A stretch of 64,000 nt of DNA from Acanthochlamys bracteata (Eukaryota; Streptophyta; Magnoliopsida; Pandanales; Velloziaceae): the NCBI GenBank assembly GCA_019914995.1, contig CM034142.1, forward strand, positions 4,855,031 to 4,919,030, written 5' to 3'. Shown in pieces: positions 12,801 to 24,350 of the stretch. Both the position numbers and the translations under genes were made by a program. A model generated the notes under the pieces. That model did no database searches. It saw nothing but the letters and a program-made list of their open reading frames with translations, and had not been told where the DNA came from. The stretch's first letter is position 1, and every line of letters starts with the position of its first letter.

Positions 12801-15800
12801 AATTAAGATGCTTATTGCAACGATTATGAAGAAAATGGTGGAACTCATTATATCAAAAACAAGTTATGTAGACCGCACTTTCTCTTTAGCTAGGCCTAAA
12901 TCTTTTAATAACTATGAATTGGAGTGACTATACAGTTTCATTGCCTTTTTTACCTCAAGTATTTAAGCCCATAAGCTTTGGGAGTGGAAGTGCCATTGAT
13001 GTATATGAGACAGTGCACTACTAATTGTTCTAATATATTTCATCTATCTAGCTCCTTTATTATCTTCTTCATAAGATCTTGATTCCTACACCTTAGTTCG
13101 AAATTTTGATTTACAGCATTATCTCTCTCTCTCACTCCTTTTCTTTTAATAGTCCATACCTTTCCTTCCCCGAATTTTCTATTTTTCATGGTATTATATG
13201 TAATTTCTTTACATGTACCATTATTTGTTAATCTCTTAAAACAACTATTTCTTTATAAAAACCACTAAACTAGATATGTAACCCCTTTCAAAGGAAAAGT
13301 TATGGGTGAAGTGTTTGTAATGGACTTACCTCACACATAGGCCCATGTCACAAAGGCCACCTATCTACAAACTTAATATGAAACTTAATTGCTGATTCAC
13401 AAATTGTAACATGTTATTAGTTAATTAAGTGCTATAGTTACGAGCCATCCTCTAGCTGCTGTCCACAAGACTATGCAATATGGGATCTAAGGATTACATT
13501 CATACACACTTTTGTGGATGACCTTAGAAGTTCAACTTTTAAGGAATATATTTAATAATAACTATGTTCTCACATTAGTAATTGTGACAAATTCGTTTAA
13601 ATATAAAATTTTATGTGCGGTGGCATGTTAATAGGTATAAGGTCAAACATAAACATAGAATTAAGGTCTAACCTCTTCTGTCATTTCAAATCCCAAAGCC
13701 CTGCATAAGAGGAATACCATCAACACTAACTTTCACTATCAATATCTCAAAAGAAAAATGACCTTTCCATGGTGAACAACAAGTATGTGAAAGTAGTTAA
13801 ACAATTTTAACATTATGCACATATGAAAATACCTCATGGCAACATTCAACTCCTTCGCGTCAATAGTACCTGGAGAGGTACAATGAGCAAATTATATTTG
13901 TCTGAGTACAAAATGAACATAAAAGTACATGTAGTGCCATGGTGGTTAGCCTACCAGAAGCATCCGTATCAAAAAGGTCAAATGCTTCCCTTATTTCTTG
14001 TTTCTTCTGTTTGCTCAAACCATGACGACCTCTACGCTTTTCATTACTAGAAAGTCCTCCTTGATATGGTCCCTACAAGCCATTATAAAGTAAAATGTAC
14101 ACCTATTACCAAAGGTTATAATTAATTGAAATAATATTAAGCTATTAGGACAAGAGGTGTAAATCAATTAATCATTTTGAACAACTGTAGTCCTATAAGA
14201 ATGAATCATCAGCTCAGAAAAATGTTTGCCATTTTCATCATAATCTTTTGAGAGAAAAGTTTTAGCCTTCGAAATAAGCAATTTTCAATCTCAAACACCT
14301 TCTACTATATAATTTTCGTGCTCCAGAACATGCAGAAATCAATCTAAAGAAAAGAAGAACATGTAAGGAGAAATGTACTACACACACACCTTTAGACAAA
14401 AGAAAATGAAAGAGAAACAAAGCACCGACCTTTAGCATGATACAATATGTATGTTAGGATCTCATAAATGCGTGTATTCTTTCGTTAATGGACTTCTTAA
14501 TTCTTAGTAATTGTCCTTTACTTTCAGAAAGGTGAGCCGGAAAAAATGGTTGTGCAATGGTTCGTGAGTTCCCATGTTAGGGTAAAGAATCTTAGAGGAC
14601 AACGTCAAGCACATCGGTTCGAAGAAACATCTTGACAATATCCAAAAGATTATATGCCAATAGTGAAGGTTTTCCATGGCTCGACTACGACAAGTCATCA
14701 ATGGGGTGTATATAAAATACTTCAAGCAGAAGTTACAATTGCTAAAGACTATAAGGGCGTGTTTCAAATGCCCGTAGCTGAGTTTCGTGAAAGTGAAAAG
14801 TAGGAAGTAGAGTTTCTTGAAAAATGAAGTGAAAGTGGAGTTCAGTAATTGTGTTTCAATAGGTTTTGAAAATGTGTTGAAAATTAAAATATATAGTTGT
14901 ATTAGGAAGTGTGGAAATAAGAAAGTTGGAACTAAAGTTCCTCATGTGGAAGTGAAGTTCTGAATTCCTTGTGTAATTGAAACATATGAACTGTTCGGAA
15001 CTCAAAATCTGGGGAGAAAAAGTAGAGTTACGGGCATTTGAAACATGCCCTAACAATGAGGAATTGGAAACTCATTGATGAAACGTGTGATGTGAGGAAT
15101 CATCCACCATTATGTCAGCCAGTTATTTTCTTGACCCTTCCACTACTTATTAAGATAATGTAGTAAAGAATCAAGAAATCTAGTGTGGTCTACATAAATT
15201 TATTGATGTCTTGGAAAGGGATATGGACAAGCAAATCAAGATGTTAGAAGAAGAAATAGGTGTCTATGTAGCTACAGGAGTTTCTATTAGATTGCTTCTA
15301 CTTTTCCATTGCAAATGTGTGCTAATTGGCTATCAAAAGTAAAATTAAGCTTTCATCAGGTATATTGGTCCTTTTAGATAATTATTTCGACACTAACATT
15401 GATTGTGTTCATTCATATCGTAGCAATTATTTGTTATTGCCAGGTATGCTTTTATGACTACAAGGTGGGATAGCCCAATGTTTAAGTTAAGGTTGCTCGT
15501 CTTCATTTTGCAAAAGAAATGGAGCACCTTCAACCAAAAATACACAAAAGCGGTACCATTTACAACAAAACAAAATGGATCTCTCGGTCTATATTCACTA
15601 TAATTTGAGGCTAAGGAAGAGCTACAACTTTTGAGACTTGGCTTGAAGTTTATCCTACCGACCTCTTCTAGAATATTGAAGAAGAAGGTTTTTAGATGAC
15701 TAATAAGCTTGAAAGTTTTGATACCGACCACCTGGATGATAACAAGGAGAGGAGTCAAGCTACTAGAAGGGTAAGATGACTTCTGCACATGACTTTTCTC

Positions 15801-18800
15801 TTGATGGCAGGTAATGCAAAAGATCATATGAAGAGAAGTTTAAGAGTTATATGGCACATAATAAGATATAACATGTTGCTGGTGCTTACTTTTTGTATAC
15901 TAGTTCTTTTAACGTGTACGTGCGTCATAAATGTAGTTACAAATTTGTTAGACAGTATCCAATGTTGATGTTTATTGCAATTTTCATCTTCTTTTCCTAT
16001 TTTCAAAAATTAATAGTCACTTCTAGGTCAATAAAAATAACCTTAAATTTACATAAATCAACATTGAACAACTTACTATAAGCACTTAAACATATTTCTT
16101 GCGCAAAAAGTATTATAAGTACACTCCCATTTCCAAATCCACTTATCCCAGCAGTTTATTTAATTTAATATGAGTTACAAACCTATCTAAATTATATATA
16201 CTAAATCCTCTAATCTAATCAAGGGCAAAATAAGCGACGAAAAAATTCCAGCGCATGCTCTCCACACACTTTAATATAGAATAGACTACAATTTCTAGTG
16301 AAGGGTTATGTTTAGTTTAAAATGAAAGTACCGATTTAGGATCTTCTAACATACTAAGGGTAAAATTGGCAACTCAAAATCCAAATGATGTTCTTTCCGT
16401 ACTTCAATACATTATGACTATATATACAATTTCCAGTAAGGAGTTGCATTTAGTTGAATACAAATTACAATTTTATCTAATATATTAAATTCTAAATTCT
16501 AGAGTAAAGGATAGACGTGGTTGCTAAAAACAATTCCAACAATTTTAATAGTGGCACTAACTTCTTGTTTTGGATAATTCATCAACTTCTTGTTTTGGAT
16601 ATTTTGGCACTTCTTACTAACCTAATTTAAAAATGGACTATCATTAGTTGGTCTTTATATTTCTATAATACTAATTAATGTGTCTCTACAATTACTACTA
16701 AGTAGAATATATGTTTTTGTCATCTACCATTTTACTTCCTTGGCCATAATTATATACGTCATTTATTTCTAGTATTTAATATAGTGCATTAATGTGAACT
16801 AGGTTCTGCATATAGCAGTTCCAACATATGTTAGTGTGTGATGTAGCATGAGGAACAAGGAATTCCACCTTGCTAGAACAGTGTGACAAGAAGCTTCTAT
16901 CCGAGCAATGTCGAACGAACAGAGATAAATTACGGAATCCATTATAAAAGCGGTAACAACTTCTTTAGAGGAAGTTAACCAAAATTTCATTAAGTTGATC
17001 CCTCTTCATATCTTTAAATACAAGCAAACCAACCCATCTAAAGAGCCTGTGATATAAGTATTATACTGTAATAGTTTAGATCTTGGAAACAAATCAACTC
17101 CTACCAAAGCTAAGACTATCAGACTGAAGTCAAAAGTAAACTACAGATTCAAAATGGAATAACTGTCCTAAGTTAGCGATCATGATCTCTTACTCAAAGA
17201 GATCTTCCGAATGAATAATTTATTATTCATTACTGGATTTATGACTGTTCAAAGTTACGAGGCGTAATTCAATCTGAAACGACATATGAATTATCCTTCC
17301 AATCCGGAGGTCATGCGAACCATCTTTTGGCTACAACACAATATTCTACATTTTCACAAATCCATAGAATAATAGTTCTTGAAAATTCATAAAGCAAGTT
17401 CAAGCCAACAGCACCCACCTATGCCGAGTTAAGTTGAATTTTTAAATTTTACAAATTTTAAGAGAAGCAAAAGTTTTTAAGTTTTGATCTTGATAGGTTG
17501 TTATAAAACTTATAAGAAAGTATATAAAAGAAGTCAGTACAATTATAATGAATTCAAGAAATGTGTAGATCATCTAAGCACTATGAGTCTCACCTTTCTT
17601 ATTGTCAATGTGATTTTTTTCATAATTTTGAGTTAATCGGCATTATTTAGATTTGAATGCATACCACATTGGCATTAGTGGTAAGCCCTTACCACCCAAA
17701 ACCAGTAGCACTGTCTTCTTATACATGATATTTCTATTATTTCAACTTTTAAGAAAATTTACAGAAATCCTATAACTTTAGAAATTTTCTTATGTCAATC
17801 GCATGTTGCTTATACTTCTTATCCAGCCAATCGGACTGAATTCCCAAATGATCCTGGTAATTCCTACGTTGACAAAAATGGCCGACCAAAAACACCTATA
17901 ATAACCTTCTAAATTGAAGGAAAAGAAGAATTTATTTTTCTTTCAAATAGTTACTTTAAATTAATATATTTTTATTCCATTATTTTTCTGTTGTTTCAAA
18001 TTTAGTTCTATAGTCTTGTAGATAAATCCTTAGGTAGAGAAAATTTATACTTTTCAAATCATGATTAAAAGTAAACTCCCATCAAGATAGTCAAGCAGTA
18101 TTTGGTATTTACATTTCAAGCAACTCACTACCTAGGACTCTTACCATGAACACAAATCAAAGAACTTAGTTTAGTTCAACAATCTGACAAATTCACGGCC
18201 ACTAGTTTCAAAATCCTTGAAAGAAACTGCATGTGTAGTTCTCATTAATGAACCTAGCAACTCTAATAAAATATTTACAACTAAGTGATGTAATGGGATC
18301 CTTCATGCATGATTTGAAGAAACTCATAAGTCCTTTGAAGATCAAAATCTTCATTCCGATCCTTATCTTCCGAGATTTGATCTTGCTTATCTAGTAGTTT
18401 TAGCTATTGTAATCTTGTGTCTAAAAAAAGGGAATAATTTAAAAAACATGCTAAATTATATTCCACCAATAAGGTAAACTAATCCAACACTCCATATGCT
18501 GGTAGATTGTGTTGCATGTAATTTAAGTCCTTATTTGGACTTGGAATCATTACCTCCAAACTTGTAAAGAATTAATCAAAACCAGAGATTCCTCAATGAC
18601 AACCACCTATGAAAATTTATTTTCAGTATTCAATCTGGTGGACCATAAGTTTCTAATATTAGGAAGAATTAGCAAGCAAGAGCAAAAAAAAAAGACAAAA
18701 CAAAACCTGGAAACATGATAACAAAAAGATGTGAGGTTGAGCAAACAAATTTCCTCAAAAATTAAACTCCAAACCAGGCCTAAGAAGATTTAACCAAACC

Positions 18801-18866
18801 AGAATGTAAAAATTAGTCCTAACAAGTAATTATGACAACCGCTTGTTCCACAAACAAATTCTTCTA

Positions 18867-18913
<47 letters not shown>

Positions 18914-19268
18914 TTTTTAAAAAAATCTGAACAAACTAAACTCCAAACCAGTCCTAAGAAGAATTCAAAATTGTATAACAACTTATTCATTCTTACACTA
19001 ATAATTCACTCAATAATCCCTTGATCAAACACACGCTTACTTCCCGAGAATAAATCGGAACCAAAATTTTGGTTGATGGGAACACGTAAGAGGAATCAGA
19101 GATTGATAAACTACTTCAGCAAGCCGTTTTCTTGATAAACAAAACTTTACCAACAGTTTAATCCTTTCTCTGGTTAGTAATAATTCATCCAAAACATTGA
19201 AGAAATCGAGTTTTGAGTTAGCAGAAAAAAAAAAAAAAAGATGGTAGCAATTAGAGAAATCTCACCAT
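6895..19268 (-). CDS. Centrin (caltractin), complete, seven coding exons
   Basis: EF-hand calcium sensor of the centrin family, which acts at microtubule-organising sites and, as the XPC partner, in nucleotide excision repair. Coding exons (minus): 19266-19268, 13955-14072, 13833-13869, 13673-13700, 12178-12330, 11828-11930 and 6895-6959. All junctions are GT-AG and stay in frame, giving 168 residues, close to plant centrins (about 167-171). Four EF-hand loops are seen at residues 36-47 (DTDASGTIDAKE), 72-83 ([12 protein letters not shown]), 109-120 (DQDNNGKISERD) and 145-156 ([12 protein letters not shown]), each with acidic ligands at positions 1, 3 and 12. The basic N-terminus ([16 protein letters not shown]) is typical. 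The tail ends MMKRTTSWS. The first coding exon is only the ATG; this is inferred from the donor ATG|GTGAG and the resulting length, so exon 1 is the least certain part. Read-through after 11828 would instead end after about a dozen residues and lose EF-hand 4. Confidence 0.87.
7080..8235 (+). mobile_element. Copia-like LTR fossil in centrin intron 6
   Basis: Ty1/Copia-type LTR remnant, likely solo, orientation plus. It has the LTR-like tract CATTGTGAGATTAATTATTG near 7682. A later block (GCATCAATTCTTATC, TGTTGGCGAAC, GTGGACGTAGGCAA at 7940-8020) also occurs, inverted, in the Copia LTR at 26270-26400. No internal coding region is attached. Edges are approximate. Moderately old: no clean target duplication was found. 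Confidence 0.6.
8236..11795. other. Remainder of centrin intron 6, no gene recognised
   Basis: Mostly AT-rich sequence with a short TTG microsatellite near 9255. The only compositionally different stretch is 9990-10350, described separately. A block near 10030-10350 is open on both strands but matches no family I recognise. Confidence 0.5.
9992..10352. other. Unassigned GC-richer open segment, both strands
   Basis: Both strands are open for 106 codons. The minus frame (9992-10312) reads [20 protein letters not shown], with a Gly-rich stretch later. The plus frame (10032-10352) is rich in Pro and Thr. It is less AT-rich than the surrounding intron. I do not recognise a family. It may be a gene fragment carried by a mobile element or a chance pair of open frames. 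It lies inside the last centrin intron. Confidence 0.25.
14500..15830 (+). mobile_element. hAT-superfamily transposase relic in centrin intron 1
   Basis: Plus-strand, broken pieces of an hAT transposase, antisense to the centrin gene. After the nested MITE the frame reads [17 protein letters not shown], matching the hAT block usually written W-IIDERWD-QLH-PLHAA. It continues with VVKNQEI, then [20 protein letters not shown], then [11 protein letters not shown]. The C-terminal dimerisation block is recognisable near 15515-15615 ([10 protein letters not shown], then [21 protein letters not shown]). A Tourist-like MITE interrupts it at 14755-15050. Several stops and frame changes are visible. 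The segment before the MITE is less certain. Confidence 0.75.
14752..15053. mobile_element. Tourist-like (PIF/Harbinger) MITE, 296 bp, with TAA target duplication
   Basis: Element 14755-15050. It has terminal inverted repeats of about 20 bp beginning GGGCGTGTTTCAAATGCCC at the left and the inverse GGGCATTTGAAACATGCCC at the right. TAA sits immediately outside each end (14752-14754 and 15051-15053), the three-base target duplication of PIF/Harbinger elements. No coding capacity. The ends differ by about one base, so the insertion is fairly young compared with the hAT relic that contains it. Confidence 0.9.
15831..19265. other. Rest of centrin intron 1, no gene recognised
   Basis: AT-rich sequence with short open frames that match nothing I know. 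It contains an AAT microsatellite at 18866-18910 and an imperfect direct repeat (AAACTCCAAACCAG followed by CCTAAGAAGA) at about 18764-18790 and 18943-18969. Confidence 0.5.
18866..18910. repeat. (AAT)n microsatellite
   Basis: About 14 uninterrupted trinucleotide units within centrin intron 1. Confidence 0.95.
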
Positions 19269-19450
19269 GGTAGTCGAAAGATTGAGAAGCTCGTTGCTGG
19301 AGTCGGAGAACTGGAATCCACTGAAAGGGAATTGCTGCGGTGGCGTCCATGGGGAAGAAATAAAAGGACATTGTTTTGTTTGAACTCGGAAAGTTGCCGA
19401 CAAGAAACGTTGATAGTGAAAGATTGTTGGTCGTCGTCTGCATCTATTTA
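19269..19450 (-). promoter_or_regulatory. Inferred 5' leader of the centrin gene with overlapping upstream reading frame
   Basis: This stretch directly precedes the inferred start codon and is less AT-rich than the intron or the upstream DNA, as expected of a transcribed leader. On the minus strand an upstream frame (ATG at about 19443, with in-frame later ATGs including one starting MDATAAIPF) runs through the centrin ATG in a different phase. After splicing it would end within exon 2. Whether it is in the mRNA depends on the transcription start, which cannot be seen. Confidence 0.4.
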
Positions 19451-20847
19451 CGTTCGGGTTATTTGATTAAGGAAATGTTCGGAGAGCCTAAATAAAACTT
19501 TTTTAAAATAAAAAATTATTTTATAAATTTTTTGGTAATAGATTTGACTTTTTTTATTTAACAAAAATAAAAATTATATATGTATAAATTTTATAATATA
19601 TAATTTTTTTTGTTCTTATTAAAATTAAAAAAACTTATAGAAAAAATTATTGAAAAATATAAATTATTTACTTAGAAATGAAATAGAGTTAGAACTTTCG
19701 GCCAAACTTCTCCTAAATAGATCACATCGAACTCAAATTGGATTTTTCTAGCCACATTTAAAATTTTATTTTTCTGATAATTTGGATAAGAAAAGACCAA
19801 ATACTTTCCATTTAGTTTGTAGTATTAAGTTGAAAACTCTTTAAGTTACAAAAAGTGATTTTTATTCAATCTTACAGCATGATTCTAAGTGCATTTTTAA
19901 AAGATCTTGAACAAGCATTAATTTAGAAAAAGACTATTACAAGATATCAGAAGGTCGCACGACTTTAATTGATATATATTTGTAAATTTTTTATAGATAT
20001 ATTGTAGTTTGATTGATAATGATAGTCTCATCTTATTAAAAGACTCAAGTTCGAGTCCTACTGAAATAATTACTTTATTATTTCTTAAATTTTATTCTAA
20101 CATGTAATCAAGTATGACCCGTATTGTTCGACCCTAACAAGACCTATGCGACCCTATATTGGTCGCATTGGTAGCACGATCATATTTTGGTACACTTTGG
20201 GTCACACTGGTGGTATTTCTCACCCAAAGTTCTAAGTCATTCTCTCTTGCAATTAATTTAGTATAATCATTGCTTTATAGTATATGTATTTACATCTCAT
20301 GTGGTTCCTAACACTACATATTTTTTATAATATATATATGACTAAAATAGTAGTACTATTTCTTTCTACAGTTATTATATCTAATGTTCAATAAGAAATA
20401 CTTGCATGTTTTCACTTGTACCATAAATAGGGATTAAGTTGTTAATCCGCAACTCTAAAGCAAATTCTAACATTCTCCTGTAGAGGCAAAATTGATAATT
20501 TGGCAGATTATAAAACTTATGTTATGCTAAAAGTAATCATGATATTATGTATATTACAGTTATATGTCATATCGAATTTCGAATATATTTTAAAGTAACA
20601 ACCATTCATAAATTCAACCGCTTTCCTAGAAATTATTTAGTCGGTCGATTCTTCCTATCTCTTCATCTTTTATCATTGTAAATTGCGGATGTGCTCTATA
20701 TTTATGTCATGCAAGCATCTCTTCCAATTCGGATTTTTAAAATCAATATCAAACTTTTCCGAGGTAAACAAAAAATACAATTGTTTATCTAGCATATATA
20801 CATTAAAATATAAGTAATAATTCAATCATTTCATACCAAAATTCATA
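19451..20847. other. Intergenic DNA between centrin and the CACTA element
   Basis: AT-rich and without recognisable genes. Near 20110-20220 there is a patch of TGCGACC/GGTCGCA words like those near the MULE relic. Near 20035-20065 a sequence resembling an RNA polymerase III B box (AAGTTCGAGTCCT) is seen, but no clear SINE. Any centrin promoter lies at its left edge, but I see no convincing element. Confidence 0.4.
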
Positions 20848-20869
20848 CACTACTAGAAATAATGGAATC

Positions 20870-21540
20870 AATGACTGAACAAATCAGTCGGTAATTTGTA
20901 TAATTCAGTCGGCATATACGATTACTGACTAAAAACACGTTCGTCGGTAAACTAATTACCGACCAACATCCAGTATCAGTCGGTAGTGTACAGTAAATTA
21001 CCAACTAAAAAAATAGTCAGTGAATACCGACCAGGAACATAATCGATATTTAGGAATATTAGTCGGTATATCCCAATAGAGTGTTCAATTGGTAATTACC
21101 GACTGTCATTTTGGTCGGCAAATATCGATCAACGTTTTAGTTGGTAATTTACCGATTATAAATGCAATCAGAAATTACCGACCAATATATTGATTGGTAA
21201 TTACCGACTAGTGTTTTGGTTGGTAAATACTGACCGATGTTTCAGTTGGTAATTTACCAACTATAAATGTAGTCGAAAATTACCGACCAATCTGTTGGTT
21301 GATAATTGCCGACTGTCTTTTGGGTCTGGAGTATTGTCATAAACTATAGTTATTACCGACTATCTGGCTAGTCGGCAATTGTCGCCTACATGTTTAGTCG
21401 GTAAAATCAGCCGTTTTACGACTGTTGATGTAATCCGCAGAGTTAATCGGTACTTTTAGCCACCAATTTTTCAGTCGGTATTTTCTTTTAAATGATGTTA
21501 CCGACTGATGCTTGTGCAATCGGCATTTTTTCTGAATTTT
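20870..21540. repeat. Left subterminal repeat zone of the CACTA element
   Basis: More than a dozen degenerate copies of TTACCGACT and its inverse AGTCGGTAA, often paired as short palindromes (for example TTGGTAATTACCGACT). Such arrays bind the element's transposase accessory protein in the En/Spm family. Confidence 0.85.
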
Positions 21541-21548
21541 GTTCAGAA

Positions 21549-22040
21549 ACGCTGCTGTTTTTAGTAATTTATATATCAACAATATTTTCGTTCACATCAT
21601 TCAATTGAACACATAATCTAAATACCACAACATTCAACACCAATAATTTCAAAAAAAGTAAGTACTTATGTTCATTGAAAATGCATAATAAATCAATTAC
21701 AATTTAGTTTTGAAATGCATCCATACATATATCATCTCATACATTATATTCAAATACAATGAGTAAAGAAAAACAATAATTTAGTTGCAACGAAGCACCG
21801 CTGCTATATCTGAAAAGCACTCCTGCAATCAGTAAAATAAAAAAATATTTTATTATGTCATATGGAGCAATCCTTCTCTAAAAAGAACAAAATCCTAACA
21901 TGCAGTCTCTAGGAATATTAGAAGTAGCATGTGTGATATAAACAAATTCTATAAAAAAAATGTAGAGGAGATTACATACACATCGAGAAGGCTATTACCT
22001 ATGAGGAGCTTTTGAGTTCAAGTGGAATGTTGATAGCACA
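21549..22040. repeat. Internal duplication, copy 1
   Basis: Direct copy of 24351-24760, with blocks such as AATTTATATATCAACAATAT, TAAGTACTTATGTTCATTGA and GCAACGAAGCACCG in the same order and spacing, differing by scattered substitutions and small indels. It lies between the left subterminal zone and the captured gene fragment. Confidence 0.85.
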
Positions 22041-22474
22041 TTCAAATGAAATTTAATGGCACAAAAACTATGAAAGCATGAAGAAAAATATTATCTTCAG
22101 GTTAGGCCATACACCATAAAATTAGTGACTTCACAATCATGTGAATTGAGCAAAGTGCTCAGAATCTCTACTAACTATATACATAACAAACAAAAAAATA
22201 ATAATAAGAAAAAGGGAAGTTCATATATAACAATAAAAAATTCTGCAGGTAAGCATATATAAAATTAAATGTTATTGACAGAACCTTACCTGTGATGTGC
22301 ACAATATGTGAACATTTTTGTTGTCTGCTTTCCATTTTTCTCTGAGCAGTGCATCTATAATATTATAGAAAAACACATTGTAAATAAGAAAGAGATCATA
22401 AGAGACAAGATGCAAAATGCATGAAACAACAAAAGAATTTATTATTAATGTTGTGGCAATCATGTAAAACACAC

Positions 22475-24006
22475 CTCCATGCGATATCCTACCCTAGATG
22501 CACACGTTGCATGATAACAAGTGGAGCACCTGTATCATTGCAAGCAAGAACCGTGCATCTGCTTACATATCACGCATGCCTATAATGAAAACAAACAACA
22601 TCAGTTGAGCATCTTACAAGATGCAAAAGTCACCCGCACATAAAAAAAATGACATAGTAACCTTCACTAATAATTGTAATAGTATGTTTGCTATGCCAAC
22701 AGCAGGCTCCATATTTTCCTCATTTGCAAAAGATACGTCAGGTTGAAACCATGCACAAGTTATGTGGACCCATAGCATACCAAAATCAGTAGGGTTCAAA
22801 GCACCACCTAGAAAACAATAAAAGAGTGCCAAATATCTTTAAACAACAAAAAAGCATCTAAACCATGGAAACTACACCAAAAGTGAAAACAAAAAAATAA
22901 AATTAAATAAAATTAAGGTGCTCCAGACAAGAGAAGATGGTTTCCTGATATACATTAAAAGATAACTATAGCAGTAATAACAGGCATGAACTCAATTACG
23001 TGGTAGGTTACATGCTTCTACAGGTTAGTGTATGTTCAAAAATATACAAACAAGCTACAAGCACTCACTACACAGAAGGTCGTTCTTGTAAGTGATTACA
23101 TTTCTTCAAATGAAACAAAGAAAAAGCACATTGACACACACCTTTTACAGGGCATAGACAGCATTCTCGTTGTACTTTGGGTGTCTCACATGCTTTATAT
23201 ACCCAAGACGTAAAATCTATTTTGCCCCTCACACCATAGCATTCCTGATGGACAGCTATTTGGCATCTGACATCACATAAATTCAATGCTAAGAATACTT
23301 ATTCCAATTTAGAACTTCATATTACTATAATAACAAGAACTACCTATTACAGATAATCATTTTATTGTAGTCCCAGTCTTCAACCCATCTGCATATCGCA
23401 CAGCGCTCTGTCGTTCCTTTAGCAAAGACTGGTTCATATGGTTCTGCAAGTGAAACAAATAAGCATGTTTAACAATTCTAACCTCAGGTATCACTGCATG
23501 TTTCAGAGACCTTTCTCTTAAAAATTAAGAGACACTAACCGTATAGAAGGGCAAGCAACTTTTGTTTCCTAACTTTGAGAGGTAACTTCTTGGCATTGTT
23601 TAAACTTGGAGCAATTGATGCTTGATACTGGTTTACCTGCACCCCATACACAGAGTAAGAACTAAATTATTAATCTATAAACAGCATAGTGAAAGTTGTC
23701 TAGGGGTCAAACATATATTCATAGAGAAGGTGTTAAATTTTAAAGTGTATATGGAAAAAGCAAAGGCAACAACAAATACTAACATTGACAAAGAAAGTTA
23801 AAAATAATCTTAGAAGTCACCGAGTAAGAGCTAAATCATGAGAAAAGGCTATCTTTGCAAAAGGAAGATAACATCCAATATGAGGGCATAATGTCTTTGA
23901 AATAAGATGTTACTAAGACAAAATATGCAGCTACTCACCCATTTTCCCAGTGACATTCCTGTACTCTTGACTTTAACACTAGACCTCCAATTTTTACTTT
24001 TAGCGC
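22475..24006 (-). pseudogene. Captured ATX3/4/5-like gene fragment (PHD and extended PHD fingers)
   Basis: Fragment of a trithorax-type histone H3K4 methyltransferase gene of the ATX3/4/5 class, inside the CACTA element. Exons with GT-AG borders (minus): 23939-24006 (WRSSVKVKSTGMSLGKW), 23540-23636, 23344-23443 (ERCAICRWVEDWDYNKMIIC), 23142-23266 (CQIAVHQECYG, then FTSWVYKACETP), 22662-22807 (GGALNPTDFGMLWVHITCAW) and 22475-22579 (ACVICKQMHGSC, then CYHATCASRVGYRME). Together these cover the PHD finger and most of the extended PHD finger, the chromatin-reading part. The PWWP, FYR and SET catalytic domains are absent. There is one in-frame stop in the last exon (a TGA where the family has a Cys codon); the other exons are open. 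Introns are retained, so capture was at the DNA level, not from mRNA. No start codon or promoter of its own is evident. Confidence 0.9.
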
Positions 24007-24350
24007 CTGCTTCAGCACAGAAGGTGATGAATTAGCATTAAACATTTATTTTACAATACCATTGATGCATAATAAGTAAAACAAACACCCATGTACCTTC
24101 AAACTGCGTTAATTCCTTAATGGATTCAATATCTCAAGACCAAGCTTTGAGGTGCAATCTAGGCAGAAGTACTCCATATCTTCCATATCCTTTTTTACAG
24201 TAAAGACATGCTTAAAACATTAAAAGAACACTCCAAACATCATATCCTTTAAAGAAATTTCTTATCCTATGATCTCTACACAAACATTTAAATTTCTGCT
24301 AAAATCCCCGCATTCAATATGGACCCAAACTTGACAACTGTCGCAACAAA

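Noticed and set aside
15393-15827. 144-codon minus-strand open frame
   Set aside because: It is the antisense shadow of the hAT transposase C-terminal relic, whose conserved blocks read on the plus strand.
20030-20070. tRNA or SINE-like B box
   Set aside because: Only one short box is present; no A box at the right distance, no tRNA fold and no terminal poly-A/T tail could be defined.
22475-24006. A functional resident ATX gene
   Set aside because: PWWP, FYR and SET domains are missing within reach, the exons lie wholly inside the CACTA ends, and one exon contains a stop.
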